This document shows, piece after piece, positions 1-12,360 of a stretch of DNA of 64,000 nt. Source of the stretch: Picocystis sp. L7. Taxonomy: Eukaryota; Chlorophyta; Picocystophyceae; Picocystales; Picocystaceae. The stretch lies in contig QXJR01000020.1 in NCBI GenBank assembly GCA_020975725.1, positions 186,001 through 250,000 on the forward strand, in the 5' to 3' direction. Under the pieces are notes generated by a model that did no database searches, had not been told where the DNA came from, and saw only the letters and a program-made list of their open reading frames with translations. Made by a program: the position numbers and the translations under genes. How positions within the stretch are numbered: position 1 is the stretch's first letter; each line of letters starts with the position of its first letter.

Positions 1-95
1 GTGACACATAAAGCCCTTGGCTCTAGAGTAACATGATCCAATGTGTGCATTTAGTGCGGTCTGGCCCTAGGTGGAACCTTGGGCATGAATGTCTG

Positions 96-317
96 TGTTA
101 GGAACCAAGGTCCTCTCTTGGTTCCTCACCCATTGACCCCCTGCAATGGATGGTTATCCCTCGATGGGGAGGAGTACTTAACTCCTCCCCCACACACTTT
201 GATATTAAGTTGATCTTCACCTTGGAAGAAGAGCCGCCTCCCAAGTGCCTCCGCGTCCTCCAAGGCAACTTCCTCCACACCGGTGGACCTCAAGAACTAG
301 GAGGCTCACTCCTAACA
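96..317. mobile_element. Possible solo LTR of an LTR retrotransposon (fossil)
   Basis: The 222-bp segment starts with TGTTAGGA and ends with TCCTAACA, the inverted TG...CA termini typical of long terminal repeats. The five bases on each side are near-identical (GTCT shared), as expected for a target-site duplication. No primer-binding site follows it and no polypurine tract precedes it, so it looks like a lone LTR rather than one end of a whole element. Family cannot be assigned; it seems old. Confidence 0.35.
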
Positions 318-1637
318 GTCTCCAAATAATACTCTTCTTTGCGTGCAAGGAAACAAACATGGACATCAGCATAATTATCGATATGTGTGGGAGACGGCCC
401 TTCACCATCAGAAAATCGGCTTGCTACTAGCAAGTACTCTACTCACGTGAGGTAGACATGTTGTGAAAGCCAACGTAGCGGTGAAGGAGTGCAAGAGAGC
501 ATCAAAAGTAAGGATTGAAATTGTGGTAGGGGCAAATAGAACAATATGTGGGAAATTCTATGAACCTTAGCCATACTAATACAAGTAATTTCCACGTATT
601 AGATGCATATCCTTGCTACATGATGCTGGGTGACCACTCTTGCGAATCCAATCCTTGTTTATGGAAACACTAACAGTACATAACATTCGTCCAATCGATT
701 CGAGATTCAGGCAACAACATCACCTCCTAACCTGAGCTTGTCGAAATTTGACGTTCAGTCACCAAGGAGATCGTTTCCTCCATGCCATCGATCCTCAAAG
801 CTCACTTTCATCCTCTTGATCCGAAACAGCTATCAATCATCGCTTAAATCTTCTTACTAATACTTTCTACCCTAGCCCTCTAATCGCGGAAAGGAATAGT
901 TTCTCGTTCACCCCATCACCCACGACTAAGAAGTTGTGTCCCTTTTTTTCTTTCGGAGTATCATGCCCCGAACTTCGAATCTTGATCTTGAGGGCGACCA
1001 AGGCAAGATAGCGATACCTAGGTCGCTACAATATTGAAGCTTCATATCTGTACCATCTTCTGGGATGTGACATTGGGTCGAGGAGTTGAGTCTAGCATTC
1101 TACTAGCCGTGCTCGTTCTGAAATTTTTGTGTCACATGGGAAGCCGAAGCATCGTGAGTTCGTTGCTAGCTCTACGTCATCGTTCCCACGGAATGAAGAA
1201 ATCCAACCGTTTGTGGTAAAAACCAGTACATGACCGTTCCCGTATCGTTTCGGGTGGAAGGGCTTTGAACGAGGATACAATCCATTATGAGCATAACTTC
1301 ATCGACAAATTTGTGCACTACCTGCTTCGGTTCCACCATGACGCGTCGAGGAATGCCACAATCCTCCTTGGCTCCTGTCTGTGTCGACCGATTTTCCTCG
1401 ACGATTCGTCGACCTTACGCGTTGCCCCGACCCGAGCCCGTCGAGGAACAGTATCCGTTGAACCCTGCACCCACTCGAAAGCATTCGAATTCGAAAGTCA
1501 ATCTGCGCGTCCAAAACACACAATGCGCACGCGCGCTTCGTCGCGAAAGGCACCTGAAAGCATCGAAGACGTTCCCGGATGCACGCTCACGGTACGTGTG
1601 GAAATTATCAACGCGATGAGGGAGCTTCTTCGACTCG
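318..1637. other. AT-rich intergenic block and kinesin 5' region
   Basis: No open frame here resembles a protein I recognise. The composition turns GC-richer from about 1300 onward, which probably marks the promoter and 5' leader of the kinesin gene. Because some genes in the window have introns near 33 nt, a small upstream kinesin exon in the last 350 bases cannot be excluded. Confidence 0.5.
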
Positions 1638-3866
1638 ATGACGCGGCGAAAGCTGACTCCGTTGCGTGCCTTCCAACAGGTCGCCGTGCGTTGTCGCGGT
1701 TTAAGTCCCAAGGAGAGATGCAAACCACAAACGTCGGACATCCTCGACGTAGTGGAACAAAAGGTGGTCATCGTGAGAGATCCAGACGAAGGACACAAGG
1801 ACTACTTGGACGTGAAGCAGAATCGCACGAAAGAGAAACAATTCACCTTTGACAAGGCTTTTGGAGTAGCGTGTACCAATCGGGACGTTTACGATGGAAC
1901 AGTCAAGAACCTTGTACACAATGTCGTCGAAGGTATGAATGTGACAGTTTTTGCATACGGTGCTACAGGCAGTGGTAAGACCTACACAATGGTGGGATCG
2001 CCTCAAGATCCAGGATTGATGGTCAGGTCCCTCGAAACAATCTTCGACATTACCAAGGAATCGAGCTCTCCAGGGTACGAGTTTAAAGTGGTATGCTCCT
2101 ACTTGGAAGTCTACAACGAAGTGATTTACGACCTCCTCGTCCCCAATTCAGGAGCGTTGGACTTGAGGGAGGACCCTGAGCTGGGCGCTGTGGTTGCTGG
2201 GCTGAAGAAAATTGAAGTGGCCACACCAGAAGCAATCATGACCCTCCTGAACCAAGGAAATGGGAGAAGGAAAACGGAATCTACCGATGCCAATAAGACA
2301 AGTTCTAGGTCCCATGCAGTCCTTGAAATAGGCGTGGAAAAACGACAGAAAAATCAGTACAAGTCCGAAGTGCTGCAGGGAAAGCTTTGCCTGGTGGACT
2401 TGGCCGGCAGTGAACGAGCCAAAGAGACAAACAACACAGGAAAAAAACTGCGAGAAGGGGCCAACATCAACAAATCTCTCCTTGCCCTAGCCAATTGCAT
2501 AAATGCACTAGGGAAGGTAGGCCTGAAACAGACATCGTATGTTCCTTATAGAAATAGCAAACTGACAAGATTGTTGAAAGATGGTCTGTCTGGTAATTCA
2601 AGGACAGCAATGATCGCAAATGTGGCCTGCTGTAATGAGCAGTACAGCCACACAATTAATACTCTGAAGTATGCAGACCGTGCAAAGGAGATCAAGACTC
2701 ATGTGTCTACAAACATTGGAACTGTGGACAGCCATATCACAGAATACAAAAAAATGATTGACTCTTTGCAGCAGCAGGTGGCACACCTCCAGCAGAAGCT
2801 TTCAGATGCAGAGAATGCTGTCCAGAAACACAGTGGAAGTCAGTTATCAGAAGAGGCCATAGGGGCTCTAGACGAACTGGTATCTTGCCTTCAGGATAGT
2901 GTTCAGCAGCAGCTTGAATTACAGAATAAGCTTCAAGCGATAGACAGTTCCATTGCTGAAGACCAGATCGAGTTGCATGCATTGCAAAATGTGAGGCACG
3001 ATGCCAGAGAGGCCGCTCTGGGAATCACGGATACCCGCATTTGTGAGCTGGAAGGTGCTTTGGAACAGAAAACCAAAGAACGGGACAATCTCAAGGTGGA
3101 GCTGGATCTCCTTGCAGAGAAGACCAACCAGTTGAATATTCGCTACCATGAAATCTTGCCCACCAAAAAGAGCCAAAGTCTTTTGCAACTTTTCTCAGGT
3201 TACTGGACTCAGTGCATGGAAAAGGGGAAGCTCAAATACCAGCTGTCACAGAAAGAAGAAATCATATCAGACCAGACGCAAATGATTTCGAACTTGTGGG
3301 ACATTGTCTTGGAATCTGGTGTGAGTTCAGACCGCTTGCAGAGCATTTCTAGGCAAGTGTCAAAGCAGGTGCATTTCCATCATGCTGTTCCGCTGGACAG
3401 AAGGGAAGGTGATCGATGGCATGCCCTTGGGGAGTCAAACAGCACTGAGAAGGCAGATGAAAAGATGCTTCCTTGTCTTTCGCCCTGTGAACCAGGATTA
3501 CGAAGCTGCATGGAAGGGATAGAGGCAATGGACTGCATAGATGAAGATGAGAAAGAAAACTACCAGACTCCGCAAAAAAAAGCAAGGGCGGGTGAAAAAG
3601 AACAGGGCAGAGCCTTGCAAGATGGCTCCAACAGCAGAACCATGCCCGGACCTAAGAGAGTTGGAAAGCCAAAGGAAGTAGCCCCACCATCAAGCAGCCA
3701 GAAAATGAAGGAGGAAATCAAACACATCTGGCAAGAAATCCGTGCACTCAAGCCGCAAGCCCCCGGTGTCACAGATGGTAAAGCAGAAGCCCATCGAAGA
3801 AAAGAAGGTTCGGGAAACTCTGTCCGGCGCACCAAACGCACTCGTTCAAACCGCATGTCATTTTGA
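1638..3866 (+). CDS. Kinesin-8-like motor protein
   Basis: A 742-residue plus-end-type kinesin that should move along or depolymerise microtubules. The motor domain spans residues about 14-353. It has the P-loop GATGSGKT at 108-115, switch I SSRSH at 222-226 and switch II DLAGSE at 254-259. The stretch LDLREDPELGAVVAGL and the following GN-rich helix resemble the KIF18/KIF19 (kinesin-8) family. Residues about 360-520 look like coiled coil, and the tail is basic and low in complexity. The gene is intronless over its whole length. The ATG at 1638 leaves an unusually short N-terminus before the first motor strand, so a small 5' exon is possible. A poly(A) signal AATAAA lies at 3875-3880, nine bases after the stop codon. 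The kinesin identity is firm; the subfamily is an inference from motif similarity. Confidence 0.9.
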   Translation: MTRRKLTPLRAFQQVAVRCRGLSPKERCKPQTSDILDVVEQKVVIVRDPDEGHKDYLDVKQNRTKEKQFTFDKAFGVACTNRDVYDGTVKNLVHNVVEGMNVTVFAYGATGSGKTYTMVGSPQDPGLMVRSLETIFDITKESSSPGYEFKVVCSYLEVYNEVIYDLLVPNSGALDLREDPELGAVVAGLKKIEVATPEAIMTLLNQGNGRRKTESTDANKTSSRSHAVLEIGVEKRQKNQYKSEVLQGKLCLVDLAGSERAKETNNTGKKLREGANINKSLLALANCINALGKVGLKQTSYVPYRNSKLTRLLKDGLSGNSRTAMIANVACCNEQYSHTINTLKYADRAKEIKTHVSTNIGTVDSHITEYKKMIDSLQQQVAHLQQKLSDAENAVQKHSGSQLSEEAIGALDELVSCLQDSVQQQLELQNKLQAIDSSIAEDQIELHALQNVRHDAREAALGITDTRICELEGALEQKTKERDNLKVELDLLAEKTNQLNIRYHEILPTKKSQSLLQLFSGYWTQCMEKGKLKYQLSQKEEIISDQTQMISNLWDIVLESGVSSDRLQSISRQVSKQVHFHHAVPLDRREGDRWHALGESNSTEKADEKMLPCLSPCEPGLRSCMEGIEAMDCIDEDEKENYQTPQKKARAGEKEQGRALQDGSNSRTMPGPKRVGKPKEVAPPSSSQKMKEEIKHIWQEIRALKPQAPGVTDGKAEAHRRKEGSGNSVRRTKRTRSNRMSF

Positions 3867-4134
3867 CCACCCTTAATAAAAGAACGAGAAGGTAGCACCA
3901 GTAGTCCCAGCTATCATCTGTCTTTGACTTTGCACATGAAGCCACGTGTAGAGCAAGTACGCTGGACTTATTTTCAAGGCCCTTGAGTGCGCAGCGATAT
4001 GTTGCCTAAAATTGACTAAACCGTGTCCATGCCTCGAACTCGAATATCCAGCAACTGGGCTGCGCTGCAATAGGTTTTACTGCTACATGCCACACGCTGA
4101 ACATTGTCAAGATCCATTTGTGCAGTGATACGGG

Positions 4135-5334
4135 TTATTCTATATAGATGCCAAGTCCCAATTCTCTGGGGGTTGAGGCTATCCTCCACGGGCTCACGAG
4201 GAGGTCACACGCCTTGGTGCTTTTCGTAGCCAAACGAAGCACTTCCTCAACATGCTCATCTGCCACAGATTCAGAGCCATGCCATACACCAGGGGCTACC
4301 TTCTGGCTGGCGAGCAAAGTAGCGTACGCAACCAATACATCAGCTGCAAGGCGAGATGCCCTCCTGTGGTAGATCCTTGAGACGCTTTTCTTCGTTGCGG
4401 TACCTGACGTGCCCTGCTGGATCATTGAATCAACACGAATGGCACAGCCTTTGCCTGAAAGTACATCTGCCGCACTTGCCAGCACTTTCCCTGCAGCTGC
4501 TTTTCTGGCACAGGAATCAAAGTTTTGTTCCGACATTAGCTGCGATGCCGCCTGCTTGATGAAGACTTCAAGAGGAGCAAATTTCCCTCCTCGATAAGTG
4601 CTGTCGGATATACGCCGCACAGATACCTTACCAAGACCATCTCCAAAGTCTACCATGACTTGCGTCTGAGGATCGCCACCGACATCAGGGTGTAGCTCAT
4701 TCAGTGCATTCATAACAATGCAGTCTGCCAAGAACGCGGTTCCAAGGCCTCCGTTGCCAGGCATTGATGTAGCCACCTTTGTGGATTGAGCACCTTTGGT
4801 ACTCGCGAGCTTGCACAAGAGGCCTTCCAAACCCGGTGAAATCGATGCACCGACGATGACCCCTCTGCCTGCTGTTTCTGCTTGGGAATGGAAATGCTCC
4901 TTGATGGCTCTGTACCAAAATTGGTGTGGGCAGGCATCTACGTAGTGAGCTCCTGCTTCTAGTGCTGCTTCCAAAACCTTCATCCTGCCACAGAACCCTT
5001 TTCCTGCTCCGGTGGCCTCGTCACAATTGCGTGCTCGTGATTGATCTTTGTCCCTAGATTGGCTGAGGTGATCGGGTAAGAAAGGTCCAGCGAGATGCAC
5101 CACCACATCTGCACCTTCTGCAGCCTTTCTGAGCTTTTCCTTGGCATCCTTCTGTTCCAAGTCGACGACCACCTTCTCTGCGCCCTCCCAATCCAATCCA
5201 CCTGGATCCCTCCCCACGACGCGCACGTGGGTGCCAGATGGCTCGCCCCCATTGATGGAGGTCCAGGATCGTGCCACGTGGCGACCCACCGCCCCTCCGC
5301 CGCCCACCACAAGCACCTTGCTTGGTGCTTGCAT
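4135..5334 (-). CDS. Saccharopine-dehydrogenase-like NAD(P)-binding protein
   Basis: A 399-residue protein with an N-terminal Rossmann fold: VLVVGGGGAVGRHVARSW at residues 7-24 is the dinucleotide-binding loop. It continues with the saccharopine-dehydrogenase-type pattern, including VDLEQKDA, DVVVHLAGPF, HYVDACPHQFW and GVIVGASISPGLEGLL. This resembles the plant and algal 'saccharopine dehydrogenase domain' proteins of unproven substrate, rather than the bifunctional lysine-degrading enzyme. No transit peptide is clear. The gene is convergent with the kinesin, with 268 bp between the stop codons. ATG at 5334 is the only Met near the fold. The substrate is unknown. Confidence 0.75.
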   Translation of the reverse strand: MQAPSKVLVVGGGGAVGRHVARSWTSINGGEPSGTHVRVVGRDPGGLDWEGAEKVVVDLEQKDAKEKLRKAAEGADVVVHLAGPFLPDHLSQSRDKDQSRARNCDEATGAGKGFCGRMKVLEAALEAGAHYVDACPHQFWYRAIKEHFHSQAETAGRGVIVGASISPGLEGLLCKLASTKGAQSTKVATSMPGNGGLGTAFLADCIVMNALNELHPDVGGDPQTQVMVDFGDGLGKVSVRRISDSTYRGGKFAPLEVFIKQAASQLMSEQNFDSCARKAAAGKVLASAADVLSGKGCAIRVDSMIQQGTSGTATKKSVSRIYHRRASRLAADVLVAYATLLASQKVAPGVWHGSESVADEHVEEVLRLATKSTKACDLLVSPWRIASTPRELGLGIYIE

Positions 5335-8300
5335 GTTCGACCTCCCTCAACGTGTGTTCGGTGGTGGACGACGTGGAAGGCTTTCGAATCGCTCCAAGGC
5401 CTACCAACTCCCCTGGTCGAGTCGGGTGGAAGGGGAAACACGGCCAGGGAACAACCCACTCGTCTATCACAACCACAGAGCACCGTCCACAAGGAAGAAG
5501 TGCTCGAAACTTGGCAATCAAGAGCTTGAGGATGAAATGCCTATCGCAAAGGAACGATGATTGGAGATCAAAGGGAGCAAGATTGAGACGATGGACCACG
5601 CTCTCTCCTTCGCGTAAGACAACATCCCATATTTACCCTTTAACCCGTAGCACACACCTTGATTGAGCAAAGAAAAATGAGGCGAATGTACAACATCTTG
5701 CCAGAGTTGATTATTCCTTAACCTCCGTCCCTGCCAACTCGGTTGAGCCCTTGCCGTACTCGAACTCGACATAGTCTGGTTACGCAAACATGTAGGGCTT
5801 TCACAAGGCAAAAGTCATTTGGGGCATCGTCGCGTGCAAGGCGTTCCGTCCACAACTTGTTGCTTCTCGAGAGTCTACATAGCGGACGGAGGATTGCCTT
5901 CCCTCACTTTCGAAGAAGATAATTCGATGGAGTGGCCAGTTTATCTTCGCATTGAATTGTGGTGTGGAAGGTTTAAGTACCAAGAGAATCGCTTGATCTA
6001 GTGCATTCGATTTTGCATGCATACAAAGTAGGTTGTGAATTCCAACTGTTTACGCTTCAATCTCCTTCCGGATTGCGCAATACCAAATCACTTTCACGCA
6101 ACCACACTTTTTATTTTCAAAATGTCAATGAATACTTGCGCACAAATCTCAAGAGGAACTTAGTTCATCGGGCCCATAAGTATGAAAATTAAAGGAGTGT
6201 TGTTGGCAATGAATTCCGTTAGCATGCTTGATTGAAAAACGACAATAAGCATTGAGCAAGATAGAAACTTTGCCTATTCAACGATTCTCCTAAAGTCTTT
6301 GTTTCTTTCTCATGTCAATCACGTCTCGCCCCCCTTCCTAAGCCCAGCCTCGCTCTAAGCTTCAATCGAATGGAGAATAATGTTTTCGGAATGTGGCCAA
6401 GTGAAGGTGGATCTTCCATGTTAAAGATGGGGATCACTATTCTTCCGTGGAACTGTGAAGTTACGAACGAAAGGACGTGCCTTCGAATCTACTCGCAATC
6501 TTTGTGTCATCTAAATAGATGTTACATGGATTTTGTCAGGGTCCTTTTGATTGAAGGGTAAGGAGCTTGCATTCCGAAAGATGAGTTTTCGTTAAGAAGA
6601 GCAATTTTGAAGGAGGAATACAACTTCTACTAGAAATCTAAATCACAACAATTTCGAGATCCATGGGGCTTACAAGATAAGTCCAAATAATGCTACTTAG
6701 CTAGTATATCCAAGTTTTGAACGTGTTTGGAAAAAATTGTAAGGCTAAAAGCTAAGCTTGCACTATTGGTGGTGAACGTTTTACTTCCTAACAATATGTT
6801 ATTTCTATGAAGATTAGGACCGAAGCAATTGCCAATGATCGTGTCTCAAAGGTTTTGGAGATGGACCAAAACATAAATCGTTTGCAAGAAGGAGAATCTC
6901 CAATGTTGGTTTTTGCATTCAATCGGTTTGCAATCTTAAGTAGACTTGTTGTACCCTTGCCGAACGAAATCTTCTCTCACGTTGAAGCGATTGCAGTTCT
7001 TGCGTTTGCAAGCTTACCTTGAACGAAGGAAAAAGATAGCAAGTGCTAGTTTACGTTCACTTTTATCTCAAGCATTCGCGTAGGTATCTTCCCTTGATAG
7101 TACACAAAGGAAATCCATTGCCACCAAAGCGCGTATGGTGCTTGTCGCAGTATCATTAGTACATTTACTGTGACAATGTCGACCTTTTATCTTGCAGTGG
7201 AGCGAAATAATCATATCCCATGTAGGAAATGGTAATATGAAACCTTACCACGCCACATGCCTTCTAACGGGAGTGCATGCTTTAGATATGTGTACGAAGT
7301 ATTGCTATCCTTCGTAAAGCAAGAATAAGGACGCCATAAGCGGAAGCGGCAATTCATACTAAACACAATAGCATGAATTAGGGAGGCAGACCACATAACG
7401 TTGATTGGATATGCTTTCAACGGACAATTACATGAGCTTGACACTCGTCTAGCAAAAGCAAATGATCGTACTAGCTTCGTCAATTGAACTAACATCCTTG
7501 AAGGAATGCAAAATGAGATGTTTCTTTGTTCCAACCGCAGAAGTTTCATTCATGTCGAGACGGACCATGGTGCATAGCTGCAAAAGCCACTATTATTCTC
7601 ACATACTTTTAGAAGTGAAGCTATAAGTTTGTGGAACGGAATGTCAAAGACCTTGAGCATTTAGGATTGCAAGGCTTTTGTACTAGGGTACTTCATACCG
7701 CCGCTATCCACGCAAGGGACGTGCTTGCAGTGCAGCTGATCAATCTCATCCATCCTCTTATGCAATGGATCTGCGATGAAAGAAGTATTACTAAAGTAGG
7801 ACAAACGGTCTTGGAGTTTTTGTACTTGGTACGAGTAGCCCTGGTAAGGCATAATGTTTCGAATTTCGGTTGTAGTGGTTTGCATCGGAAAAAGGGCACA
7901 ATAATTTCCCCCAAGTTGCTTAGCTATTGCACTTAGCGTACAATCATTCACTATGATGCGACTTCTCCACTCGACAAACAAGTGCGTGCAACTTCTTCAA
8001 CCTACGTGTGTTGACTTGGGGATGAAGAGTCAGAAGATGGGAGTATATAACTGGCTCTATTTGTCTTGAAAATGCTTTATAACACGTGCAAAAATTGTTT
8101 CCTTGCGAAAGCTGTAGCGAGGTCAATGTTCCCCCTATGTATGATAAACACTCCATCATGCATTGCTTGGAATCCGCCTTCCATTTTGTATGTCCAAGTG
8201 AATCGATGGAGCAAATGCTTTCCTTATCATCGTTGCTTTTCCAGAGTATGACTAAGTGTGGAAAGTAAGTGGCTGGACTGAAAATCAAGCAAGTCGCACT

Positions 8301-8377
8301 TATTCACAGAGCTTCCTGTCTGCAAACGTACAACGGAGTGCACTGACCACTTTGCATCCTGTTCATTCAAGTCAATG
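5335..8377. other. AT-rich gene-free block
   Basis: About 3 kb with only short open frames in all six readings, none with recognisable domains or protein-like composition. The first 300 bases probably hold the promoter of the oxidoreductase on the minus strand. The rest may be decayed transposable-element sequence, but I could not assign any family. Confidence 0.5.
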
Positions 8378-9460
8378 CTAACAGTTCATCTTCATGCACT
8401 TCTCCACCAACGTCTTCCAATCTTTAATCATCAATCTCTGGTCACAAAGATTTCCATCATTGTAAAATGCTTGTAGGATGACTTTATATTTGGTTGGTTT
8501 ATTGCGGAAAACTGGCCCAGCAAAGTGAACAATGAAGTCTCCATCTTTATACTTTGGGTAAAAAGAATTCATAACCTTGTATGGAATAATAACGCAGTGC
8601 TTCAGAAAATCGTCCACATTTCGCTTTCTGTAGAGCAGGGCTGCCTGCTGCTCCCACCAAGGGTGTTGAACAGCTTCAGGAAAGTCTTTGTAGATCTTTT
8701 CCCAAAAGGTTACAGACCAAGCACTGTTTCGTACAAGCATAGCACCTGTATTGATAGACACAGTTGCTTGATCAAACTTCTCTACATCACGTGGTAGGTC
8801 AAAGTCGTTGGTGAAGATGATGTCTTGATCAGAGCCATACCGAGAGATAATGCTTTCCAGGGAGACACTCGGGTCCAATATTAGGGAATCTGCATCCATG
8901 ATGAAGACCCATGTACTCAACGGTAGTGTGGTGAGGAGTGCGACTACCTTGTGCCAGGCGCCTGGCCGGGAAGGGTCAACGTCGCTTGAAACTGAACAAA
9001 ACTTATAGCCGTGCGTTGAGGCATACATTAGTCGGTTGATTCTTGCTGCCACCAATATCTCAAGTGAGGCATTGCTCATGACAAGCAATACAACCATACC
9101 ACTGTCCAGGTTCCCGTAACAAATAGAGTTGGGCTTCCAAGCCCATCGAAACATTGCAGGTAGACGAGTGCTTGCAGACACAGAAAAACTCTGTAATGTG
9201 CAATTCGTCAACCTCGCCGCATCATCATAAGCATCCGATCTGATGCTGCCATTGGGATGGGCATGACTGTGGGCATTGCCCCTTGCTCGTATCTTTGCAT
9301 GCGCTTTCTGGATCCCAAGACCGCTGGGGATTCTCGTGATGATGTCTGGGCCGTTGTCTGAATAGCCCAACAGTTGCAACGTCAATACCAGAGCAAAGGA
9401 AAATGCAACCAACAAACAAATTCTATTGCAGTATGACTTCGTCCAATCTGTGCTTGTCAT
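8378..9460 (-). CDS. GT34-type (GMA12/MNN10) Golgi glycosyltransferase
   Basis: A 360-residue type II membrane protein. A single hydrophobic anchor at residues 13-32 follows a short basic N-terminus. The lumenal domain has the metal-binding DxD motif in MDADSLIL (D189, D191), then INTGAMLVRN near 236 and HFAGP at 312. That order matches family GT34, which transfers galactose or xylose from nucleotide sugars onto polysaccharides or N-glycans. The Asn-rich stem around 80-100 is variable. The exact donor and acceptor cannot be read from the sequence. A second member of the same family lies 2.9 kb away on the opposite strand (12361-13200), but the two are quite diverged, so this is not a recent duplication. 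Confidence 0.85.
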   Translation of the reverse strand: MTSTDWTKSYCNRICLLVAFSFALVLTLQLLGYSDNGPDIITRIPSGLGIQKAHAKIRARGNAHSHAHPNGSIRSDAYDDAARLTNCTLQSFSVSASTRLPAMFRWAWKPNSICYGNLDSGMVVLLVMSNASLEILVAARINRLMYASTHGYKFCSVSSDVDPSRPGAWHKVVALLTTLPLSTWVFIMDADSLILDPSVSLESIISRYGSDQDIIFTNDFDLPRDVEKFDQATVSINTGAMLVRNSAWSVTFWEKIYKDFPEAVQHPWWEQQAALLYRKRNVDDFLKHCVIIPYKVMNSFYPKYKDGDFIVHFAGPVFRNKPTKYKVILQAFYNDGNLCDQRLMIKDWKTLVEKCMKMNC

Positions 9461-12360
9461 GAGTACCCAGGTGCAACAATATTACTACTCGTGTAGAATG
9501 ATGGATGAAGCAAGCCGTGATCAGAGACTTTTCTGCTTCTCGCTTTTGAAGCAGCAATTCTTCTCCAGTATATCCAGCATCAAAGGCGTGACACTTGTGT
9601 TGTTTCTCACTTTCTTGAATGATCTCTTCGGATCAGCGGTCCCTCATCACTGCTACGAAGCGATGCACATGCTGCTATTCAGCTTCAGGCAGACCATCTT
9701 GATAACGTGCTCCTTTTTTCCCGCGTCTAGGTACCGGCCCAGGATGCGGGACCTGCACTGCCCTGCTTGTGCGTTTCTTCCTCCTTCGTATCAGTCTGCC
9801 AGACGCGAACGGTGCTTCCGAACGTCCACCTCCACCACTGGAACTCTTGCACGTGTCGGAACCCTGCTTCTGCCGTTGGCCGAAAGCGCGCTTTGTCTTT
9901 GCGAGCCGAGGCCTCGTCTTTGTCCGAAGCTCCAAAGCGCGGACAGCTTTCCCCTTGTGGAAGAACCGAGGCCTTGTGTTGCATCGAACACTCGTGCTGT
10001 CCTGGAGCATCCCCACCTCTCCATCCCCCAAGGGAGGTCAGCTACCCATGTTCGATGCCTTCAAGACGGACACTTCGAAGTGCAAGACGTTGGACGAGAC
10101 TTACGGACCTTCCAACTCACGAAGCGAAACAACAGCCACTCGAATGGGATACATGAGTGGTATCGAACGCAATTCTATCTCGGGTCTACGCAATCCGCTC
10201 TTCTATCGATAGTGTACAAAGCCTGACCATGAAGAGAACTTCCACACTTTCATCTTCAACGTTCAGAAGCGTACATTTGTGCATGCATATGGGGACTCGA
10301 CGTTCTTGGCGATACAGTGGAGATTGTGCCTCAATTTCTCCATCCTATGAGAAAGCTAGACTTCTCAAAAGCCACGATATTCCACCGCAACATCGCTCGT
10401 TTGTCCGTTGAGTTTGGGATAGCTTAGTCTAGTAAAATTAGCACTCGTGTCATATTCATCAACCATGGTAATCTCCTTGGCTTTAAGATAGAGAGTTTGG
10501 ATCTACTTGCAAGCCCAATTCATGGTCATGACGGAAGCTTTCATCCCTAGTTCAGGGGCCAACTCCATATTCTTCACTAGTACTTGCTAAACGCAATGTT
10601 TTTGCTTGCAAAATCGAGAAGGGTGCCTTTCGATGCTTCGATTATTTCTTTTAGCTTTGTGACACCTTCGTTTCGCTCGAACAAGAGACATTTTTGCGAT
10701 CTTCCAAGTACAGGCTACCCTACTTTCTTCATCAAGGAAAGGTCCCTCGAGTTGAGATACGAACCCAAAAATCGTTTCACATAGGATTGGTTAGGCATGG
10801 AATAAATGTACATGTAGGCAGAGTGAAAAGGTCTTCATTAATGTTAGATGTGCATGTCGAATTCCTCATCAAGCATGGAACCTATGCTATGTACACACAT
10901 CACGTCCTAAATACATCTATATGCATGCTCCGAGGGATATCAACAAAAAAGCATTTGCCTCTGCCGTGTACCAAGACTCGAAATGACTTTCTTTATGTGT
11001 CACCATGATGGACGAGGTACAAGCACGTTGTATTCCAAAGATGCATTTGATAGCCAATTCATCGACCAAGGCAAAATTATAGAAATCAATATCGATTTTG
11101 TACTATAGAACATGGTGTCAACCTCTATTCTCATTGTCAATGTACCATGTACGCTTGTCTGATTGCAATGATTATGTTTCACTTGATTCAAATAACAATC
11201 CTTTTCACATCACCTTTGCCAATCTCAACAAGCTTCGCCTTTGCTCCATATAGCTAATACTCGCAAAACTCGTCACTTGAGCATTCTAGAAATGCTCTTT
11301 ATCGTTGGATCAAGTACATTTCGATGAAAAATTTGTCAAGAGGCTTGTGCCCCAAATGCGCAACCTGTTACAATTTGCTATTCCTCAACGTTTTCATGCT
11401 TTGGAATTGAATCCTGCCAAGATTAAGTTTGCGGTTTACTACTTTGATGCCTTCATCAGTCCAACCCCGATGAGATGGTTCAGTGTCTTCCGCGCTACCA
11501 TCGTTTACGGTGCCCTTCTGAGAAAAGGCCAAGAGTAGGATCGCTCAGAATCTCTAAGGGATGGAAACATAGATCCATAGGAGGTACCGTTTGGTGTTCG
11601 TGATAGGCAAGGAAGCGGAGGGTTTGCCAAGCGGCATGCAAGCTTGACTCAAACTCCTTGACGAGGCCCTTCAAGAAGAGGAAGAAGAAAAAGAAGAGGT
11701 TATAATCGAGCAAGGTGTTTCAACTATTCTAATTTCTCTATGCACTTCATTTGTGTGCCCGTAATTTCTTTCGTTAGTGCATTGTGTTCAAGCATATGCT
11801 AGTACCCTTGCACTTATCGTCGCCCAATAGCCGAAAGCGCACGTAAGCTTGAGAGAGCTTTCATTGCATTATTTTAGTGGAACTTATTCGAGCAACACCA
11901 CAAGGTCAACTCTTCTGATGCGGGTCAGTCCACCCAAGGTTCGCCCTGGTCCTACGTCCGGGAATGACAAAGACCATACTCAGCTTCATCCTACTCCGCC
12001 CCGGTAGGAGCTGGAAACCACTGGTTGTGTCCGTCCCTTTTTGAATCTTCTGGGTGTCGAGGGTCGTCACAGTCGCTTTTCAAGAGAGTCGTCTCTCACT
12101 GGATCTACAGGCGGATACTACTGCTCTTCCTGAGTGCACGATCTGGTGTCCGTCGAATAGAGTCTACACTGCATTCGACACAACCTCGCGTACATCGGGT
12201 TGAAGTGCGTGTGTGAGGTTGGGCACGCCGTTTGGCAGTAGACGTTGCAGGACGGTTCACGAGTCGACCCTGGTTCTCCAGGGTCTACATGGTGAAGAGC
12301 TGAACCAAGGCTCCAAGCCAGTACTTGCACGCTTTAAGATCTGAAGACTCCACAGTCGAT
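9461..12360. other. Intergenic block between two GT34 genes
   Basis: The stretch 9700-10220 is GC-richer and open in several frames at once, but none gives a protein-like composition. It is probably the shared upstream region of the minus-strand GT34 gene. From 10230 to 12000 the sequence is AT-rich with only short frames and no recognisable gene. The open reading upstream of the next GT34 gene begins only at a TTG, so it is not counted as coding. Confidence 0.5.

Noticed and set aside
5600-8370. Possible copia- or gypsy-type retroelement remains in the AT-rich block
   Set aside because: I looked for integrase, reverse transcriptase and RNase H motifs on both strands and found none convincing enough to name a family.
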